Shown here: piece by piece, positions 58,856-64,000 of the stretch
How the letters are laid out: every line of letters starts with the position of its first letter
Numbering within the stretch: position 1 is the stretch's first letter
NCBI RefSeq assembly: GCF_039839375.1
Contig: NZ_JBDOQU010000005.1
Location: 1 to 64,000 of the forward strand
Direction: 5' to 3'
DNA: 64,000 nt
DNA from: JBDOQU01 sp039839375
Lineage (GTDB): Bacteria; Pseudomonadota; Alphaproteobacteria; DSM-16000; Inquilinaceae
Position numbers and translations under genes: made by a program
Notes under the pieces: generated by a model
What the model was told of the DNA's origin: nothing
What the model saw: the letters and a program-made list of their open reading frames with translations, nothing else
Databases searched by the model: none

Positions 58856-59208
58856 CGGTTTGCCGGCCCTTCAACCGGTGTCTGGCCGGAGCCGACAGCC
58901 GGCTCGCCGCACGGCGTCGGGGACTGGGCGGCGTCGATGGCAGGCGGTCCTTCGCCGATCCGGTAGACGGCCAGGATACGGTCGGTCGCGGTGTTGCGCG
59001 CCATATGGAACCAGCGCCGGCAGCCATGGGCGTGGACCCACCGCTCATGATGGACGCCCTTCGGATTCTTCCGCATGAAGACGTAGTCGCCCCATTCATC
59101 GTCGGAGAGGTCGGCCGGCAGGCGCGGCCGGACGATGTGCGCTTCGCCGCCGCATTTGAACTCCCGCTGATCGCGGGGGCCGCACCAGGGGCAGGGGATC
59201 AGGAACAT
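58852..59208 (-). CDS. soxD: Sarcosine oxidase delta subunit
   Basis: 118 residues from the ATG at 59206-59208. Zinc-binding small subunit: MFLIPCPWCGPRDQREFKCG, then DDEWGDYVFMRKNPKGVHHE and WVHAHGCRRWFHMARNTATD. The last 30 residues (Pro/Gly/Ser-rich) are a flexible tail. It starts 17 bp after soxB and overlaps soxA by 4 nt. Confidence 0.95.
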   Translation of the reverse strand: MFLIPCPWCGPRDQREFKCGGEAHIVRPRLPADLSDDEWGDYVFMRKNPKGVHHERWVHAHGCRRWFHMARNTATDRILAVYRIGEGPPAIDAAQSPTPCGEPAVGSGQTPVEGPANR

Positions 59209-59225
59209 TCCGGGTGACCTATCGA

Positions 59226-60476
59226 TCAGTGGGCGACGGCGGCGGCGCCATGCTCGGCCACCAGTTCGCCGGAGGAGAAGCGGTCGAGCGCGAAGGGCGC
59301 GGCCAGCGCGTTGGGCTGCCCCGTCGCGACCAGATGGGCGAAGACATGGCCGGAGCCGGGCGTCGCCTTGAACCCGCCGGTGCCCCAGCCGCAATTGACA
59401 TAGAGGCCGTCGACGGGCGTCCTGGAGATGATCGCGCTGGCGTCGGGCGCCACGTCGACGATTCCGCCCCATTGGCGCAGCATCCGCATGCGGGAGAAGA
59501 TCGGGAATATCTCCACGATCGCCGCCAGCGTCTCCTCGATGATCGCGAACCCGCCGCGCTGGCTGTAGGAGACATAGCCGTCGATGCCAGCCCCGATCAC
59601 CAACTCGCCCTTGTCGGACTGGCTGACATAGGCGTGGACCGCGTTGGACATGACGACGGTGTCCAGCACCGGCTTCACCGGCTCGCTGACCAGCGCCTGC
59701 AACGGGTGGCTCTCCAGCGGCAGCCGGAAGCCGGCGAGATCGGCCAGGACGCTGGTGTGGCCGGCCGCCACCATGCCGACCTTGCCGGTCCGGATCGTGC
59801 CGCGCGTCGTCTCCACGCCCTTGACCGCGCCGCCTTCGATCAGGAAGCCCGTCACCTCGCAGTTCTGGATGATGTCGACGCCGCGCGCATCCGCGCCACG
59901 GGCATAGCCCCAGGCGACGGCGTCATGCCGCGCCGTGCCGCCCCGTCGCTGCAGCGTCGCGCCGACGATCGGGAAGCGGATGTCCGGGTCGCTGTTGATG
60001 ACCGGACAGAAATCCAGCACCTGCTCCCGGTCCAGCCATTCGGAGTCGATGCCGTTCAGCCGGTTGGCGTGGACCCGGCGCTTCAAGTCCCGCGCCTCAT
60101 GCTGATCATGCGCCAGGTTCATCACGCCGCGCTGGCTGAACATCACATTGTAGTTCAGCTCCTGGCTCAACCCCTCCCACAGCTTCAGCGCATGCTCGTA
60201 GAGATGGGCCGAAGCGTCGAACAGATAGTTCGACCGGACGATGGTGGTGTTGCGGCCGGTGTTGCCGCCGCCGATCCAGCCTTTCTCCAGCACCGCGACG
60301 TTCGTCAGCCCATGCTCCTTGGCCAGATAATAGGCGGTCGCCAGCCCGTGCCCGCCGCCGCCGATGATGACGGCATCGTATTCCGGCCTGGGCTCCGGGC
60401 TGCGCCAGGCCTCAGGCCAGTTCTCATGCTGGCTGAAGGCGTTTCGCGCCAGGGTGAAGATCGAATATTTCGACAT
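59226..60476 (-). CDS. soxB: Sarcosine oxidase beta subunit
   Basis: 416 residues, first gene of the operon. FAD-binding Rossmann motif YDAVIIGGGGHGLATAYYLA, LEKGWIGGGNTGRNTTIVRS, and TARHDAVAWGYARGADARGV, which carries the His expected to hold FMN covalently. Oxidises sarcosine to glycine plus formaldehyde or methylene-THF in the SoxBDAG complex. Its promoter should lie in the 484-bp gap to tctC. Confidence 0.95.
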   Translation of the reverse strand: MSKYSIFTLARNAFSQHENWPEAWRSPEPRPEYDAVIIGGGGHGLATAYYLAKEHGLTNVAVLEKGWIGGGNTGRNTTIVRSNYLFDASAHLYEHALKLWEGLSQELNYNVMFSQRGVMNLAHDQHEARDLKRRVHANRLNGIDSEWLDREQVLDFCPVINSDPDIRFPIVGATLQRRGGTARHDAVAWGYARGADARGVDIIQNCEVTGFLIEGGAVKGVETTRGTIRTGKVGMVAAGHTSVLADLAGFRLPLESHPLQALVSEPVKPVLDTVVMSNAVHAYVSQSDKGELVIGAGIDGYVSYSQRGGFAIIEETLAAIVEIFPIFSRMRMLRQWGGIVDVAPDASAIISRTPVDGLYVNCGWGTGGFKATPGSGHVFAHLVATGQPNALAAPFALDRFSSGELVAEHGAAAVAH

Positions 60477-60960
60477 CGTCGCTTTCGGGCGTGTCCTCGG
60501 GAAGGCGGCCTTGGGTCAGCCGCATGATTGCAAACCGATACCGCCCCGACAATCCAGCGTGCGACATCCCATCGACGCCAAACGCCGCATTTGCGACAGG
60601 GGGAAGCGTGGAACTCGGCGGCTTCTTGCCTCGCGTCCTCATTCTGTCGGCGGTTTTCCGCCGATATCCGGCGTTGTCCGGGGAGTATTCAACGGATCGG
60701 ATGTTCTGGCACGGCGCTTGCGGTAATATTCGCGTCGGCACGCTCCGCGCCGGCTGTCTGGGGGATGGCGCGCGACAGGCATCCATTCCTTTAGATAACG
60801 TTAATTCGCAGGAGATACAGCAAAGTCTATCTTTCGAAGCCGTTGCGCTATACTTTGAGCATCTTATGCAAAAGGCAGCCTTGACAGCAGCGGTCCCAGA
60901 CGGAACAAAGGCGCGCATCGAAAAGCGTCTGTTCAACATGCAATGCAGGAGGAAATTCCC
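60477..60960. other. Divergent gap between soxB and tctC
   Basis: 484 bp with no convincing gene, although one frame is open across much of it. It holds the sigma-54-like promoter at 60706-60722, an inverted repeat CGCCG-ATATC-CGGCG at 60659-60673 just upstream of it, and closer to tctC a TATACT (60849-60854) and a TTGACA (60881-60886) without good partners. The soxB promoter must be near the left end but is not obvious. Confidence 0.55.
60706..60722 (+). promoter_or_regulatory. Sigma-54 (RpoN) promoter upstream of tctC
   Basis: CTGGCACGGCGCTTGCG matches the sigma-54 consensus YTGGCACGRNNNTTGCW at every defined position but the last. The GG (60708-60709) and GC (60720-60721) doublets are the required 10 bases apart. 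Transcription would start near 60733, giving a leader of about 230 nt before the tctC start. The inverted repeat at 60659 is too close to be a usual enhancer. Confidence 0.7.
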
Positions 60961-61950
60961 GTGCAATCGAAGATAATTCGCAGCGCGATCATTGGCGTCA
61001 CCGCTCTCACCGCGACGCTGGCCGGCCAGGCCTTCGCGCAGGACGACTATCCCTCGCAGCCGATCACCCTCGTCGTGCCGTTCTCCGCGGGCGGCCCGAC
61101 GGACACCGTGACCCGCCTGATCGCCGAGCCGATGAGCGAGGTTCTGGGCACGCAGATCGTGGTGCAGAACGTGACCGGCGCCGGCGGCACGCTGGCCGCT
61201 ACCCAGGTCGCCAACGCGGCGCCCGACGGCTACACCGTCTTCATCCACCATATCGGCATGTCGACCGCGCCGACGCTCTACCGCAGCCTGCCGTTCGATC
61301 CGCTGGAGGCGTTCCAGACGATCGGCCTGGTCACCACCGTGCCGATGACCATCATCGCCCGGCCGGACTTCGAGCCGGAGACGCTGGCGGAGGTGATCGA
61401 CTATGTGAAGGCCAACCAGGAGACGGTGACCTACGCCAACGCCGGCATCGGCGCGGCGTCGCACCTCTGCGGCATGCTGTTCATGGATGCGATCGACACC
61501 CAGCTCACCACCGTTCCCTACCAGGGTACCGGCCCGGCGCTGACCGACCTTCTGGGCGGCCAGGTCGACCTCATGTGCGACCAGACCACCAACACCAGCG
61601 GCCAGATCAAGGCCGGCGAGGTCAAGGCCTACGCCGTCACCACCCAGCAGCGGCTTGACAGCCTGCCGGACCTGCCGACCGCCGACGAGGCCGGCCTGGA
61701 AGGCTTCAATCTCGGCGTCTGGCACGGCCTCTACGTTCCGGCCGGCACGCCGGAGCCGATCGTCCAGGAACTGAGCGCGGCCCTCCAGACCGCCCTCCAG
61801 GACGAGAACGTGGTCGCCCGCTTCGCTGAGCTCGGCACCGCGCCGGCGACGCAGGAGGAAGCCACGCCGGAAGCTCATGCCGAGCTGCTGGCGGCGCAGA
61901 TCGAACTGTGGCGTCCGATCATCGAGGCCGCCGGCGTCTACGCCGACTGA
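60961..61950 (+). CDS. tctC: Tripartite tricarboxylate transporter, periplasmic binding protein (Bug type)
   Basis: 329 residues. GTG 60961 is chosen because GGAGGAA lies 7 bases upstream; an ATG at 60943 would put that site inside the gene. Signal peptide about 1-26 ending GQAFAQ. Bug fold: ITLVVPFSAGGPTDTVTRLI, VVQNVTGAGGTLAATQVANA, AAPDGYTVF, LTTVPYQGTGPALTDLLGGQ and VDLMCDQTTNTSGQIKAGEV. It captures a carboxylate for TctBA. Ligand not identifiable. Confidence 0.94.
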   Translation: MQSKIIRSAIIGVTALTATLAGQAFAQDDYPSQPITLVVPFSAGGPTDTVTRLIAEPMSEVLGTQIVVQNVTGAGGTLAATQVANAAPDGYTVFIHHIGMSTAPTLYRSLPFDPLEAFQTIGLVTTVPMTIIARPDFEPETLAEVIDYVKANQETVTYANAGIGAASHLCGMLFMDAIDTQLTTVPYQGTGPALTDLLGGQVDLMCDQTTNTSGQIKAGEVKAYAVTTQQRLDSLPDLPTADEAGLEGFNLGVWHGLYVPAGTPEPIVQELSAALQTALQDENVVARFAELGTAPATQEEATPEAHAELLAAQIELWRPIIEAAGVYAD

Positions 61951-61973
61951 CCGGCTGCCCTGTTTGGCAACGG

Positions 61974-62004
61974 AACGGGACGGTCTGATCGACCGTCCCG
62001 TTTT
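61974..62004 (+). terminator. Terminator/attenuator hairpin between tctC and tctB
   Basis: AACGGGACGGTC-TGATC-GACCGTCCCGTT followed by TTG: perfect 12-bp stem, 5-base loop, 23 bp after the tctC stop. Partial termination here would give more binding protein than membrane subunits. Confidence 0.85.
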
Positions 62005-62050
62005 GCCTTGAGGTTCAATCGGCTGCGATGCGGTCTACGCGGATAGGTAC

Positions 62051-62512
62051 ATGGACGTTCAGAAATCTATGAAGGATCTGCTGGCGGGGCTGGTCTTCAT
62101 CGCCTTCGGGCTCGCCTTCGGCTACGCCAGCCTCACCTATGAGCTCGGCACCGCGACCCGCATGGGACCGGGATACTTCCCTCTAGTGCTGGCGGGCATC
62201 CTGACCTTGCTAGGGGCAGTCATCCTCTTCAAGGGAATCACCGCGCCGTCTGAGGAGCCGATGGGCCCGACGCCCTGGTTCGCCGGCGCGCTGCTGATCG
62301 CGGCCCTGTTCATCTTCGGCTTCACGGTAAGGGGGCTGGGGCTTGTGCCTGCCCTGATGATCGCGGTCTTCATGAGCGCGTTCGCCAGCCGCCGCACGAG
62401 CCTCGTGGGGGCGGCGGTGATGACGGCCGGACTGACCGTCCTCTGCGTCGTGATCTTCGTCTATGCGCTCGGCCTGCCGCTCCGCATGTTCGGCCCCTGG
62501 CTCTCCTTCTAA
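62051..62512 (+). CDS. tctB: Tripartite tricarboxylate transporter, small membrane subunit TctB
   Basis: 153 residues, four membrane helices (about 9-28, 38-58, 75-95, 115-145). TctB family pattern AGLVFIAFGLAFGYASLTYE, then LGTATRMGPGYFPLVLAGIL. It pairs with TctA in a sodium- or proton-driven importer. It lies 15 bp before tctA and 100 bp after tctC, with a hairpin between. Confidence 0.92.
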   Translation: MDVQKSMKDLLAGLVFIAFGLAFGYASLTYELGTATRMGPGYFPLVLAGILTLLGAVILFKGITAPSEEPMGPTPWFAGALLIAALFIFGFTVRGLGLVPALMIAVFMSAFASRRTSLVGAAVMTAGLTVLCVVIFVYALGLPLRMFGPWLSF

Positions 62513-62527
62513 GACGGGACCGCGTCA

Positions 62528-64000
62528 ATGGAACTCATCGCCAATCTCGGTCTCGGCTTCGATACCGTCCTCACCTCGACCAACCTCTTCTATTGCTTCG
62601 TCGGCGTCCTGCTGGGCACGCTGGTCGGCGTGCTGCCCGGCATCGGGCCGACCGCGACCATCGGCCTTCTGCTGCCCATCACCTTTAATTTCGAGCCGGT
62701 GACCTCGCTCATCATGCTCGCCGGCATCTATTACGGTGCGCAGTATGGCGGCTCGACAACGGCCATCCTGATCAACCTGCCCGGCGAATCATCATCCGCC
62801 GTGACGGCGATCGACGGCTACAAGATGGCCAGGCAGGGCAGGGCGGGCGCCGCGCTCGCCACCGCCGCGCTGGGATCGTTCTTCGCCGGCACCGTGGCGA
62901 CGCTCGTGCTGGCGGTGTTCGCCCCGCCGCTCGCCGAAATGGCGCTCCAGTTCGGCTCTCCGGAATATTTCTCGCTGATCGTGCTGGGCCTGCTGGCGTC
63001 GGTGGCGCTGGCCCACGGCTCCATCATCAAGGCGCTGGCGATGATCGTGCTGGGCCTGCTGCTCGGCCTCGTCGGCCAGGACATCTACAGCGGCCAGCCG
63101 CGCTTCACCTTCGGCCGGTTCGAACTCTATAGCGGGATCAACTTCGTCTCCGTCGCCGTCGGCGTCTTCGGCCTCGCGGAGATCCTGAAGAACCTGGAAC
63201 ATGAGTCGGTCCGGGAGGTCGCAGTCAAGCACGTCAAGAACCTCTGGCTCAGCAAGGAGGACTTCAAGCGCATCATCGCTCCGGTCATTCGCGGCACCGC
63301 GCTCGGATCGGTGCTGGGCGTGCTGCCGGGCGGCGGCCACGTGCTGTCGGCCTTCGCCTCCTACTCGCTGGAGAAGCGGATCGCCAAGGATCCCAGCAAG
63401 TTCGGGACGGGCGCCATCGAAGGCGTGGCCGGGCCTGAATCGGCCAACAACGCGGGCGCCCAGACCTCGTTCATCCCGATGCTGACGCTGGGCATCCCGG
63501 CCCATCCGGTGATGGCGCTGATGATCGGCGCGTTCATCATCCAGGGCATCACGCCAGGTCCCAACGTGGTGACCGACGAGCCGGAGCTGTTCTGGGGCAT
63601 CATCGTGTCGATGTGGGTCGGCAACCTGATGCTGGTGCTTCTCAACCTGCCGCTCATCGGGCTGTGGGTGAAGATGCTGACCATCCCCTACCGCGTGCTG
63701 TTCCCGGCGATCATCGCCTTCGCCAGCATCGGCACGTTCAGCATCAATCTGAACGCCTTCGACGTCTATGCGATCGCCGTACTGGGCATCATCGGCTACG
63801 TGCTGGTGAAGTTCGACTGCGAACCCGCGCCGCTGCTGCTGGGCTTCGTGCTCGGACCGTTGCTGGAGGAACATCTGCGCCGCGCGATGATCATCTCCCG
63901 CGGCGACGCGATGGTCTTCCTCGAACGCCCGATCAGCGCCGGCCTGCTGGCCCTGGCGGTGATAGCGGTCATCGTCGCCGTGATCCCGGCGGTGCGCGCG
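62528..64000 (+). CDS. tctA: Tripartite tricarboxylate transporter, large permease TctA (partial, runs off window)
   Basis: 491 residues visible from ATG 62528 (MELIANLGLGFDTVL), still open at the window edge; TctA proteins are usually about 500 residues, so only a few are missing. Signature regions GVLLGTLVGVLPGIGPTATI, YYGAQYGGSTTAILINLPGE, GTALGSVLGVLPGGGHVLSA and GVAGPESANNAGAQTSFIPM. It forms the transport channel for the carboxylate delivered by the tctC product. Confidence 0.95.
   Translation, partial: MELIANLGLGFDTVLTSTNLFYCFVGVLLGTLVGVLPGIGPTATIGLLLPITFNFEPVTSLIMLAGIYYGAQYGGSTTAILINLPGESSSAVTAIDGYKMARQGRAGAALATAALGSFFAGTVATLVLAVFAPPLAEMALQFGSPEYFSLIVLGLLASVALAHGSIIKALAMIVLGLLLGLVGQDIYSGQPRFTFGRFELYSGINFVSVAVGVFGLAEILKNLEHESVREVAVKHVKNLWLSKEDFKRIIAPVIRGTALGSVLGVLPGGGHVLSAFASYSLEKRIAKDPSKFGTGAIEGVAGPESANNAGAQTSFIPMLTLGIPAHPVMALMIGAFIIQGITPGPNVVTDEPELFWGIIVSMWVGNLMLVLLNLPLIGLWVKMLTIPYRVLFPAIIAFASIGTFSINLNAFDVYAIAVLGIIGYVLVKFDCEPAPLLLGFVLGPLLEEHLRRAMIISRGDAMVFLERPISAGLLALAVIAVIVAVIPAVRA

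Noticed and set aside
60491..60976. 161-codon open frame between soxB and tctC
   Set aside because: No recognisable domain or ribosome-binding site. It overlaps the sigma-54 promoter and the tctC start.

Overview
The window is high-GC chromosomal DNA (my impression is mid-60s % GC; not counted). It looks like an alphaproteobacterium, perhaps a Rhodospirillales-type lineage. The reasons are the gene order lytic transglycosylase / dapA-smpB / labA-like / rpoZ-rsh-acpS-lepB-rnc-era, a heterotetrameric sarcosine oxidase locus, TRAP and tripartite tricarboxylate transporters, and dispersed palindromes of the 'GGACTTGATCC' type. The genus cannot be told from the sequence alone. No rRNA, tRNA or CRISPR array was seen.

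Layout. 1-0.9 kb: the end of an IS481-like insertion sequence, a long inverted repeat and a CDP-alcohol phosphatidyltransferase. 0.95-5.9 kb: a PadR-controlled RND efflux operon. 6-9.5 kb: small genes, a frameshifted ribbon-helix-helix antitoxin, a subtilisin-like protease with a separate small propeptide-like gene, and a RHH/ParE toxin-antitoxin pair. 9.5-14.1 kb: a coupled response regulator, histidine kinase and phytase-like lipoprotein operon next to degP. 14.4-21.5 kb: an orphan metal-chelate binding protein, a pyruvyl transferase, a membrane protein, a cyanide-insensitive-type bd oxidase (cydA-cydB plus a 45-residue third subunit gene), a dienelactone hydrolase and an AbrB/MazF pair. 22-26.1 kb: MFS-recO-parC. 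26.3-30.6 kb: bioY, TRAP permeases without a binding protein, and a gamma-synthase-family PLP enzyme. 30.7-34.3 kb: GST, a DCC thiol oxidoreductase, an HTTM membrane protein and a Tat-exported cyclase.

34.5-36.9 kb holds the most unusual gene: a soluble histidine kinase core fused in one frame to a complete family-5 (oligopeptide/nickel-type) solute-binding domain, with no signal peptide or membrane segment. I suggest it is an intracellular ligand-responsive kinase, comparable in logic to the SgrR class of cytoplasmic regulators, which use the same binding fold.

37-51.1 kb is mostly core: M23 peptidase, ammonia-lyase, haloacid dehalogenase, lytic transglycosylase, dapA, smpB, a higBA-like pair, family-5 uracil-DNA glycosylase, a NYN-domain protein, rpoZ, rsh, acpS, lepB, rnc and era. 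51.1-60.5 kb is a methylated-amine catabolic operon on the minus strand (soxB-soxD-soxA-soxG, a dimethylglycine dehydrogenase-type enzyme and an MttB-like methyltransferase). These enzymes would remove methyl groups one at a time from betaine-type substrates down to glycine. 61-64 kb is a tripartite tricarboxylate transporter (tctC-tctB-tctA, the last cut by the window edge), with a near-consensus sigma-54 promoter upstream and a terminator hairpin after the binding-protein gene.
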